Shown here: positions 55,204 to 64,000 of the stretch, one piece after another | Layout of the letters: each line of letters starts with the position of its first letter | Position numbering within the stretch: position 1 is the stretch's first letter | Source of the DNA: Nereocystis luetkeana | Taxonomy: Eukaryota > Sar > Phaeophyceae > Laminariales > Laminariaceae | Assembly (NCBI GenBank): GCA_031213475.1 | Contig: JARUPZ010000008.1 | Coordinates: 9,086,388-9,150,387 of the forward strand | Length of the DNA: 64,000 bases | Direction of reading: 5' to 3' | Made by a program: the position numbers and the translations under genes | The notes under the pieces: generated by a model | The model's database searches: none | What the model was told of the DNA's origin: nothing | The model's input: only the letters and a program-made list of their open reading frames with translations

Positions 55204-55615
55204 ACCCCCGCGCACATGAGGTCGGAGCGCGCGTATTGCTGCGAGGGGTGGACGAAGTCTCGTGCGTGTTTTGGTGTCCCTTGCGAATCAAGCGCTCCTG
55301 TGCCAGCGAACGGTGTTCGTCCATCGCCGTTTTCGCCGAGCTGACGAGGCCCCGGGGTTCACGCCCCCCCCCCCCCCCCCCTCCCCCGCCATTATGGGTC
55401 AAACTTTTCTTTCAGAATGGGGTCCCTGTTTACTGAAGGCCTGCACTACAGCGTCGGGAGCACCATCATGTAGATACGTTGCATATTGTTATCGTTATTG
55501 TTTAGTGCTTTCCCCCCCGACTTCGACAATGATGTATGGTACACGTTCCATTCCGACGTGAATAGAAACATCTTCAAATATCGCAGTAGTAGATGCCCCT
55601 CTATTATCGTGCTGT

Positions 55616-55710
55616 TGTTGTACGTAGCATGAGCTTCGACGTTAATTCACTCACAAGCACTCCGAAAAAGAACGAAACACACACGCGAGAACCAAAAAGG
55701 AGCCCCACGT
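55616..55710 (-). mobile_element. LINE 3' tail copy, worn
   Basis: GTAGCATGAGCTTCGACGTT, AATTCACTCACAAGCACTCC and GAAAAAGAACGAAACACACA follow the tail of LINE B (43325-43420) with many changes. Confidence 0.55.
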
Positions 55711-55796
55711 ATACGCACAAACAAACGTCTCTTATAATATTCGTTGCGTACCTTCTACCGCGTGTAGGCAACGGGATTGCTCCAGCTCGACCTAGC

Positions 55797-55887
55797 CCTT
55801 TTAAGACCACAGTCCCGTTGTTGGGGACAAACCGGCCATATTCTAAGTAATTAGTCCCCAAAGCGGGACTGCGGCGGCCCTAAAAGT
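55797..55887. mobile_element. MITE family M2
   Basis: CCCTTTTAAGACCACAGTCC left and GCGGGACTGCGGCGGCCC then TAAAAG right. Confidence 0.8.
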
Positions 55888-56361
55888 GTTCATGTTTCCG
55901 TCAACTGTTTGTTGGGCGTGATGACAATACCGAGCTCCTCTACACTATAATCAAAATAGGAGGAACACTACTGTAAGAAAAATAGGTACTGGTAGGTGTG
56001 CCCCCCCCCTGCCGATGGGTCGCGGCAGTGCAGGCAACGACCTCGATTTTTACGAAAAGCGGCGGCGCGAACGGGGCACGGAGAGTACAGGCGAGTACGA
56101 GGGTCGCCGGTCGACTTCGCAGTGGCGAGCTGACAGCCGAAAAATCTCTTGTCGCAGTCTCTTGCTCGCAGGCGGCCAACACACAGCCGTGTGAGTTTGG
56201 GCGGGGGGGCATTTTTGCTTTCAATTTTATGTTTCCCCGTCCCGCCCCTCGTATTTTCCCCCTGCGTACTTCTCCAGCTCTCCAGCCTCCTCGGTGAGTC
56301 GGCTCCGCGGTCACGTACAGCACTACTGGGCGCCCGCAGTTAACAATGACTACGCTATTAA

Positions 56362-56453
56362 CCCTTTGAGGACCGCAGTCCCATTTCGGGGACAACACAG
56401 CTCAAACTCTAGGTTAGTTTGTCCCCCAAAACGGGGCTGCGGTCCTAGAAGGG
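56362..56453. mobile_element. MITE family M2 with TTAA on both sides
   Basis: CCCTTTGAGGACCGCAGTCC left and GGCTGCGGTCCTAGAAGGG right, with TTAA immediately outside both ends (56358-56361, 56454-56457). A TTAA target with CCCTTT termini is the known piggyBac signature. No transposase is present. Confidence 0.85.
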
Positions 56454-56774
56454 TTAAGAGCGCTGTTGATAGGCTCCGATCGGCACGACAAAAAAAGAAA
56501 ATGGGGTTTAGAAAACGCAGCTTGCCCGCGGCAACTACGAAAATAATCTTATACCAGGTACGCTATAATAGAGCCAGATCAAAAAGGTCTCGGAAATAAA
56601 ATATTTTATTCGAGAGCCTGGACACCGTCGCGGGCGGCGCCCCCTCCCCGCCCCCCCCCCCCCCCCGCCCCCTCCCCACTACATTTTTCACGCGAAAGGT
56701 TGAGCACTTTCTTCCCTGCGTACACAAGCTTTGTTAACCCTCTTTTGGCTAGCTTCAGGGTGATAATTTAGGGG

Positions 56775-57330
56775 GAGGGGTGGGTGTACTCGATAGGAGG
56801 AGAGATGTACTCGATCTCGTGCATGGGCGTAGTCGTATGACCATAGACCATCGCGTCCCTACAATGCCGGGGCGGTGGAGCATGTCGGGTTTTTACCGAC
56901 CAGGCAGACATTGCTTGCACCAAGTGCGAACCGCAATGAAGGTGTCCGGCGAGTCGCATGAAGGGTGAGCTGCATCCTACGAAGAACCGCTTGTGAGGCG
57001 GACTTGCGTATGGATGACATTTTGAATGAGTTGATTTTAATTTCCGGTGTAGGCATTTCCAGAGACAGCAATGGGAGTACTATGTAACTGCCTCTTGAGT
57101 GCCTCACCATAAACACTACCAGGTACGTGATACGATCAATTCCCTTGTGCGGAGTAAAGGTTCTCTACCTCGCACAAATGATCTAACTCGACAAACCAGC
57201 TTTGGGGCCACCGCCAAAAAAAAAACAAAAAAAAAACGGTACCCTAGTTGTCTAGCTCACGTCGTGAGCGGCATGTTTTACAGTGTCGTTGCCAACCGAC
57301 AACAACCCAAACTATATAAAACAGGGGGGA
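56775..57330 (-). repeat. C-tailed repeat R1, nearly full, with CCTGG gain
   Basis: On minus it runs from GGTTGTTGTCGGTTGGCAAC to GAGATCGAGTACATCTCTCC. At 57117-57125 it has TACCAGGTA (plus) where the 46745 copy has a plain TA. Confidence 0.8.
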
Positions 57331-57743
57331 AGGGGGGGGGGGGGGGTAGTCGCCGACAAACTGTGACGATCGCGGGAACAACAACAGCACACTGCGTGGT
57401 GGGGAGGGGGGGGGGTGCGTGGTAAACAAAATTGGTCTCTCCCATCAGTTGCAATGCAAACCGGGTCATGCGGCAACCTACGACCCTCATCACAGCCCCC
57501 CCGTAGTTCTGTGCTGCTGAAGGCTGTGCTCGTGAAAGGTTTGAGAACGCCATATTTTTTCATTTTTTCTTTAATTCCTTTTTTTGTTTTGGTGTCGTAA
57601 AACATGTCGAGGTCCCCAGAAGATGGAGAGGGATGTTCACACGCGTTTGCTGCAGTGTCATTTAAAAAAAAAACACACACACACACACACCAAAAAGTCC
57701 CTATCGGGAGGAGGGTGCGAACCCACGACATCGGCCTTACTTA

Positions 57744-58172
57744 GAGTCATTCTTATCGGAGAGCTATTTCCTCATAATTTCGACATTTTTTTCGCGCATT
57801 TTTTCAATCTTCCATAACCCCCGGCGTTTTTTTTCCAAGTATGTGAAATTTAACGGGCTTGATTTTCTTGCTTCTGGAGAATTTCACGAATAGTGACAGA
57901 ACGTTTTCCGTGTATGGAATCAGAAGGAAGGAGCAAGGGCAGCAAGTGGAGTAGACAAACCGAAAGTTGGCACGGAAGGGAGGTAGACTCGGTGCATGGG
58001 TTTCTTTTTGTTTCCGAGGTTTTCTTCTTTCGGGAAAGTTATGAGTGATCAATGTTGAAGATCATGCCGCACATTGTCGGATGGCAAAGGAAATAATATT
58101 AATTGATACCTGTCTCCAAATATTTCCAAACGTTACACAAAATATGGGGAAAAAACGCTCTCCGATAAGTAG
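57744..58172. mobile_element. MITE family M3 split by a LINE tail
   Basis: GAGTCATTCTTATCGGAGAG left, GACAGAACGTTTTCCGTGTA before the insertion, GATACCTGTCTCC after it, and GCTCTCCGATAAG at the right. Confidence 0.8.
57906..58100 (+). mobile_element. LINE 3' tail copy, longest solitary one
   Basis: Starts about TGTATGGAATCAGAAGG, includes AGTGGAGTAGACAAACCG, and ends GCACATTGTCGGATGGCAAA then GGAAATAATATTAATT. It extends further 5' than most tails and aligns to 38866-39060 reversed. Confidence 0.85.
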
Positions 58173-58561
58173 GTTGCACACGAAGATTATGATAACCCCT
58201 ATAGATCACCGGAGACGCCGTGGCGGCATTATTGGGTACATTAATCGCGACCGGAATGTGTTGCTACCGTCATCATCTGCCCGTTCCCCAGACATTCGGG
58301 GTGGCTGGCCGTGAGGTCGCGCACAGCCTCGAGCGCGCGCGGCCATGGGCGGGCGGGCCGTGTATGCCCCCGGCGAAGCGGGGGGGCGCCCCGCTCCGCC
58401 AAACAAGGAGGCAGGAACGTATTTTTTTGAAAACAAAACAGAAGAAACGCGTGCGCTATCAATGACTGATAAGACACGTGCCAAAGGTCGAGAGGTGCAC
58501 CACTATTTTTCGTTTTTTTCTGGGCTTTCCTCTCCACCATCAGCAAGGCACTGAATACTAA

Positions 58562-58670
58562 TATTACGGGGGACCATAGTTAATAGGACCTGTGGTATAC
58601 ATAAAAACCTATATATTTAACAATTTCTACTAACAATATTTGGTCCTATTAACTATGGTCCCCCGTAATA
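58562..58670. mobile_element. MITE family M1, intact
   Basis: TATTACGGGGGACCATAGTT left, AACTATGGTCCCCCGTAATA right; close to the 35551 copy in arms. Confidence 0.92.
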
Positions 58671-60821
58671 ATAGTGGGTCAAAAAGATGATATCTGCGAA
58701 ACAAAATGAATATCCAAAGATGGCTGATGACCAACGAGATATATATCGTAAAATTTAATGGCGATCCAATCGATGGGCTCAAATTTTGGCGCAAATAATG
58801 GAACCATCGATGATATCGAAAATGCCTCGGAATTTGTATCGAAACGGGGTCAGTTCTTCTTTTCGCTCCCGCAACCTCGGGAGCAGAGTTGGTCGTAACC
58901 TTCCTTCGGACCATCCATCGGATTAGTATGTTCTCATGCTTGTATACCCAGATCATTAGCAGGTACTAACCCCGCGCAGAGTACGTGATACACTAACTCG
59001 TCTACTCAGCCCGGCGCAGGAGGCCTCATCCAATCCAATACTTACATCAAAGGACCCACGGTAGAGAGACAGAATACAACAGCAACAACAACAACAACAA
59101 CAAAAGAAGCTCGCCGACCGTTCTGAGGTAACTCTCTTTAGAGCTACCGTCCCGTTTGGGGTGGCAATCCACTGTAATTATGAGTAGTTTTCCCCCAAAA
59201 CGGGACTGCACTCCTAGCAGGCCGGTCAGTCCCAGTGACGAACAGAAAAGGACAAAAAACCGCTTCCCCTATCCTGGCACGCCCTGACAGGCAGGCGTCT
59301 AACCACCGGCCACAACGCTGTGAAGGAACCAAACCGCATGGCGGTACTGCCGTAGCAATTGCACGCGAAGGAAGGACTTGGAGCACCAATATCAACTCCC
59401 CGGGGGGTGGGTACATACAGCGCGGCTATCAAGCGGCCCAAGGGTCTGCTCGCTCTCGCCGCTTGAAGATCACGCGGATTCCCCCCCAAGCACAAAGCGC
59501 GGACATCTCGTGTGGTCAAAGCATGCGCCAGTCGCCGTCAGTCGCCGTCGGCGCTACCGCTCCATCCAAACGCGCGAAACAAAATCCCGACTGCGCGATG
59601 ATGCCATCATGATCGTTTTTCCTAAGAAGAAGCTGAAAAATCAAATCGCATGTGCGCCAACCGTCCAGACTTGGCGCGAAACGAAAACAAAAAAAAAACA
59701 CTAAATTCCACATTGGATGTGGAGCCGACCGATGCCTTATAGGGGTGTTGCCTAATTAGTCCCTGATCTCCTCGTTGTATGTAAGGAGGAGCTCGATCAG
59801 AGTGTCACCCGAAACATGGACTTGGAAGAAGTTTGTTGTTCGCGGAACCCGACTAACATTCCTGCGGGACCTAGCCCTACAGATACACGGGTAAAGCATA
59901 TAGTAAGTGACCGATATGCTACAGTAGTAGGTAGTTGCTCGCCCGAGGAGGAGCTAGCTCAACCGGTCCGACAATATCGATGTTGCCTCAGAAGGCAAAC
60001 GCGAAAAAACAAAATTGGCAACCCATGCTACCGCGGGCTGAGTCCGTTACCCTTCACTTCCCAAGGCTTCTCACACGAAGCAGGGTTCACAACCAAACCA
60101 TATCACCCGAACCAGGCGACTTCCAAGCAGAACAAAATCGGGAAGAAGAAGAAGAAGAAGAAGAAGAAGAAGAAGAAGAAGAAGAAGAAGAAGAAGAAGA
60201 AGAAGAAGAAGAAGAAGAAGAAGAAGAAGAAGAAGAAGAAGAAGAAGAAGAAGAAGAAGAAGAAGAAACAATTATTTTCTTTGGCGGGACCCGACCAACA
60301 TTCCTTTATGCGCGCCCCACAATGGTCCTGCGAAAAAAACCAAAAATGTACTCGCAAAATTATCATACCAAAATCGGCAGTCGCTCACCTACAAGGAGAT
60401 CCGAAACCGAACCTACACAAAACTAATTCAGCCGAAAACCAATGTACCCCTATAATATACCGAATAACGATGCCTACCGGGGGGGGGGGGGGTAAACGTA
60501 GGCATCAGCTCCGGGGTCGCGCCATTGGGTAATTTTTCCCCCCGGCTATTTTTTGCGCGACAGCATGAATGGAGCCGCCAACAAAAGAGACGCAAACTGC
60601 TTTCCTCCCTTCACCACCCTCCTCTCTCCCCCCCCCCCTCCCCCCCCGACGCCGACTATCACGAGCCTCCTAAACGCCCGAAAGGCAAGTCATTCCCAAA
60701 AAAGGGAGCGCCGCTGGACATGCAACCATTGGCGCAACCATTGGTACAACATGCCACGAGAGGGGCCGTACACTATTCTTACGAGTAATAGTGAGCCATA
60801 AGCGCTAGTAGGCCACCCAAA
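58671..60821. other. No gene seen; worn M2 and a GAA tract
   Basis: A worn M2 copy at 59123-59223 (TTTAGAGCTACCGTCCCG, AAACGGGACTGCACTCC), a CAA tract (59083-59104), the GAA tract below, and C- and G-runs. No domain is seen in the open frames. Confidence 0.5.
60142..60268. repeat. Long uninterrupted (GAA)n, about 42 units
   Basis: 127 bp of pure GAA/AAG. Length and purity suggest recent expansion. It produces poly-Lys, poly-Glu and poly-Leu/Phe false frames. Confidence 0.97.
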
Positions 60822-60922
60822 CAACCCTGGTTAGGACCGCAGCAGTCCCGTTTTCGGGACAAACGAACGTAAAACTCGACTGGAGCTTGTGTCCTCAGAA
60901 CGGGAGTGCAGTCTTGAAAGGG
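60822..60922. mobile_element. MITE family M2
   Basis: CCCTGGTTAGGACCGCAGCAG then TCCCGTTTTCGGGACAAACG left; AACGGGAGTGCAGTCTTGAA then AGGG right. CAGCAG in the arm replaces CAG, a small gain. Confidence 0.72.
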
Positions 60923-61560
60923 TCGAAAAAAAAAAAACGAACAAAAAAAAAGGAACAATCCCATCCTAGGCCTATCTCTACAGGAGGTCTACGTCGAAAA
61001 ATATTGTCAAAAAAACAAAACAAACTCACGCACGCACGCACGCACGCACGCAAAAATAGAATGTTTTTTTGTTTTTGTTTTTTGTTAATCCTCCGGCGGA
61101 TTGGTAAAAATAGAGCTTGCGCAAGGATGCTTCGATACGAGTTCCAAGTTTAAGAATTACCAGCAGCCAAGAAATAGTTTGGGCGAAAAGTGCTATAGCA
61201 CACCCCCCTACCGGACAACACGGAAAAAGTGTCCCTTTTTGCCCAAGCTGTCACCGTGACCCTCATGGCCGAAGCGAGGTGCCGCTGAAGCGCTACGTAG
61301 ACGGGGTAGGGGGGGGGTGTGGGGGGGGGGGGGGGGGCGTGCGCCTGCAAATTGATTGTCTGAGGCTGTTCTCGCCCTAAGGACTCTATACTAATACCGA
61401 GACATTATTAGTTAGTAAGTCGCCCATATAAAAAAATGCCTTCATGGGCAAAGGGTACGCTCAATTAACCCGATGGGGGACGCCATGGTCTGCAATATAC
61501 CTGGTTGGGTCTGGGCGTAGCGAAAGCATTTGATTAATCAAAGCTTGTAAGCGATGGTAT

Positions 61561-62402
61561 TAAGACCTACTATGCCAATGGAAACGCGAAGTTGATTTTT
61601 TTTTTTTTTCAAATATATGGCTTTAAAAAAACAGCCGAAAATTTTCTCGTACCGCCGCTGTGGGGAAAAATGAGAAAAAATGTTTGATTTTTTCTTTTTT
61701 TTTTTCCCAACGGCTGCAGGCGGCGCAATTTGTGTTTTTCTGGTCGCAAATTGTCAACACGGTTATCGAAACCAGCTCGTGCGACGATCGACCCTCGATC
61801 TCGACGTAGACTCAGCCCACGGCCAACCCACTCGGTATCTGGCAAGCCCAACGAGTATAGATGACGGCCTCGAAGATATCAGGCGGATCCATGGTCTAGG
61901 GGGCGAGAGCTTGCCGGCGGCGTCGTACGGTATCCTCCCAAACCTGAAAAAAAGACTATTTTTTGCCATTCGAGACGGATGGAGAAGTTTTGTCTTCTGT
62001 TTTGTGCAAACCAGCGGACAAATGTTTTTTTACACACGCCTGGTCAGCTCCCGCCACATGACACCGGCCATGGTGTGAAGACGATGACCCTAGGGTGGGT
62101 CGGAGCCCCTAACGAGCGCACTCCTTTCAGAATTCGTGACGCAATCGTTGGTTTTGTTGATCGATGTTTGTCGAGGACTCGGAATCTCGCCGCTTCGAAC
62201 CAAAGATCGGCCCGAGTTTTTCTCAAGCCGATGTTGGCCCAACATCGGCCCCAGATTTGCTTTTTTCGGGCTTTTCCAAAAGTTAGGAACTTTTTTTTTT
62301 TTTAGGTGGCCCATAGGACGCGTGTTCTGAAAATTTTTGGCGGGTATCTTTGAAATTCAAACTTTTTATTGCAATTTCGCTGTACCATTGGCATAGGTCT
62401 AA
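61561..62402. mobile_element. TIR element M5, without the GGGTC block
   Basis: AAGACCTACTATGCCAATGG left and CCATTGGCATAGGTCT right. About 840 bp with the same internal order as 12361-14276, giving the empty-site state at about 62270-62290. No long conserved open frame. Confidence 0.82.
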
Positions 62403-62504
62403 GGGGGACCAAAGTAAATAGGACCAAATATTGTTAGCAAGCATAGGTAAATATATAGTTTTTTGGGTGTAACGTAGATCCTATTTACTAGGGCCCCCTG
62501 TAAA
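62402..62504. mobile_element. MITE family M1, worn
   Basis: AAGGGGGACCAAAGTAAATA left and TTACTAGGGCCCCCTGTAAA right, directly next to the M5 terminus. Confidence 0.75.
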
Positions 62505-63675
62505 TGTATAAACAGGGGGTACAGAGTTCTTCAGTCGAGAACATCCCTGTCGGTTCCGTTCAGAAGTAGTTTCTTGGCTAAAAAAGTTCCACACGCTGTC
62601 CCTGTCATTAATAGAGGAAACGCCTCCGAGCCCAGAGGGGGGCTCCATCGTTCCCGCCTCCAAGGCGGCCCGCTAAAATCTGACAGAGCAAAAAAATAAG
62701 AAAACGTTCACAGCGGAACGGGCGAGGGCAGAGGTAACCATCTTGGTGTACGCGAAACACAGCACTCGCATGAAAAAGCCTCCGCGAAGGGAGAGATAAG
62801 ACGGCCAGTCAAATTACACCCGAAGCACAGGAGAGAGTCGATCTCACACTACAAGCCAAGACACACGGGATAACTCATCAACATATAATATCCTAGAAGA
62901 GGAGCAGAGCTCGTCGTGATATCTATTATACGAACAAAAAAGCCATTATCTATTATCGAACCGAAGACAACCGGACGAGGGGGGTTGCCGCTCAGCAGCG
63001 CCCTTCGCATTGATATGAAATGCTGCGAAAGGAATGGGAGTTGCGCAAACCTATGACGCATGCAGACTTTCGGGTGGAAGGGGGTTGATGCTATTAATAG
63101 ACTAAAACCTAACGTACATGAGATGTAACCTTTCTCCGAAAAAAATCAGGGGTCGTCGCAAAAAACAAAAAAGCAAAAGTACACGTCGCCTTGAACGGAC
63201 TGAAACCGAAAGAGGGAGCGCTCCGCGCCCTCAGCAGCGCCCGCCGTGTCGGCGAAGAACCAGCGACAGGAAGATTTGCTGGCGCATGACATCACGCGCA
63301 TCGAAAGCGGTGCGAAGGGTGCTGATCTCCGTCGATCAGCAGTAAATCGTTGTCCCAAAGAAAGAAAACAAGAGGGCATGCCGCCTTGAAGTAAATGAAC
63401 GGAACGAGAGAGCGGCCGGGCAGCGGCACCCTCCGTGTCGATATAAAAAAAAAAAAGGAAGGAAGGGGGTAGCAGTTGGTGCGCTCTCTGACGAACGACA
63501 GTGTGTGTACACGGAGTTTTGCCGTTGCCACGAGGCGGTCGGTTTCGGCTGAAGCGACAACAGCGCACGCGGGCTGGCTTGTGCGACCAGGCATCAACGA
63601 ACGGAAGGAAGACGGCGGCTGCGCGCGTGTGCGTTTCTTCTTGATTTTACAACAAGTAGAAAAGAGGGGCATTTC
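62505..63675. other. No gene seen
   Basis: Moderately GC-rich sequence with two loosely similar stretches (63205-63250, 63405-63445) containing AGCGGC/AGCGCC and CCGTGTCG words. The open frames have no recognisable domain. Confidence 0.45.
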
Positions 63676-64000
63676 TTAAACAGAACAACCAACCAAACAA
63701 ACAAACAAACAAGCAAGCAGACAATCAAAACAAGCAAACATTATAAACAAAATAAACAGACAAACAAACAAACACACAAACAAATGAACAAACAAGCAAA
63801 CCATTAAAACAAGCAAACACAATAAACTGATAAACAAACAAACCAACAAACGAACAAACCAACCAACAAACAAACAAACAAAAAAAACGAACAAACAAAA
63901 CAAACAAATCAGCAAACAGAACAAACAATCAAAACAAACGAACGAACGAACAAACAAACAAAACGAACAAACAAACAAACAAACAAACAAACAAACAAAC
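63676..64000. repeat. (AAAC)n-rich tract to the window edge
   Basis: At least 320 bp of imperfect AAAC/AAACAAGC units, becoming pure in the last 40 bp. It continues past the window end. Confidence 0.95.

Noticed and set aside
57705-57735. tRNA T-arm-like string (on minus, GTGGGTTCGCACCC)
   Set aside because: No matching acceptor or D-arm. The other side is an M3 element, so at most it is a fragment.
59816-60532. 238-codon frame with long poly-Lys
   Set aside because: Created by the GAA microsatellite.

Overview
This is a repeat-dense, intron-rich nuclear window from a brown alga (Phaeophyceae). The main evidence is one complete multi-exon gene for a secreted mannuronan C-5-epimerase, the enzyme that turns D-mannuronate into L-guluronate in alginate. 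Among eukaryotes this family is essentially a brown-algal trait. The species is not identifiable by eye.

Layout. 1-17.2 kb: no supported gene; microsatellites, a 54-bp and a 53-bp minisatellite, and many short inverted-repeat transposons (MITEs), LINE tails and SINEs. 17.5-26.7 kb (minus strand): the epimerase gene, seven exons that splice without a break into 533 codons, with introns holding nested MITEs, a SINE, a LINE tail and satellites. 26.7-33.1 kb: non-coding, with two tandem TIR units carrying telomere-like CCCTAA blocks, a larger TIR unit and a roughly 276-299 bp tandem repeat. 33.1-38.6 kb: a broken Ty1/copia element with two similar LTRs. 38.9-40.8 kb and 43.3-50.4 kb (minus): two broken copies of one non-LTR retrotransposon (LINE) with a C-terminal zinc knuckle and restriction-like endonuclease. 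The second copy sits inside a 42-bp palindrome-centred minisatellite. 50.4-64 kb: more minisatellite, SINE, MITEs, a TIR unit, a long GAA tract and an AAAC-type tract at the right edge.

How the parts relate. The LINE's 3' end (sequence around GCACATTGTCGGATGGCAA followed by an AAT-rich tail) recurs about 15 times alone, so a scattered short repeat is explained as 5'-truncated LINE copies or tail parasites. Five short inverted-repeat families are present: M1 (TTACGGGGGACC ends, TA target), M2 (CCCTTT ends, TTAA target, piggyBac-like), M3 (GGGTCATTC ends, TAA target, PIF/Harbinger-like), M4 (GTTCTACGATAGAGGT ends) and M5 (AGACCTATGCCAATGG ends). They are often nested, giving a relative age order.

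Most unusual signal. Comparing copies of the same repeat shows many tiny insertions that duplicate a TA and leave CCAGG or CCTGG between the two TAs (TACCWGGTA). Similar TA-flanked micro-insertions of other lengths also occur. They look like excision footprints of TA-targeting transposons whose bodies are absent from the window, or like a micro-insertion process not known to me. All calls are by eye. No search or alignment program was run.
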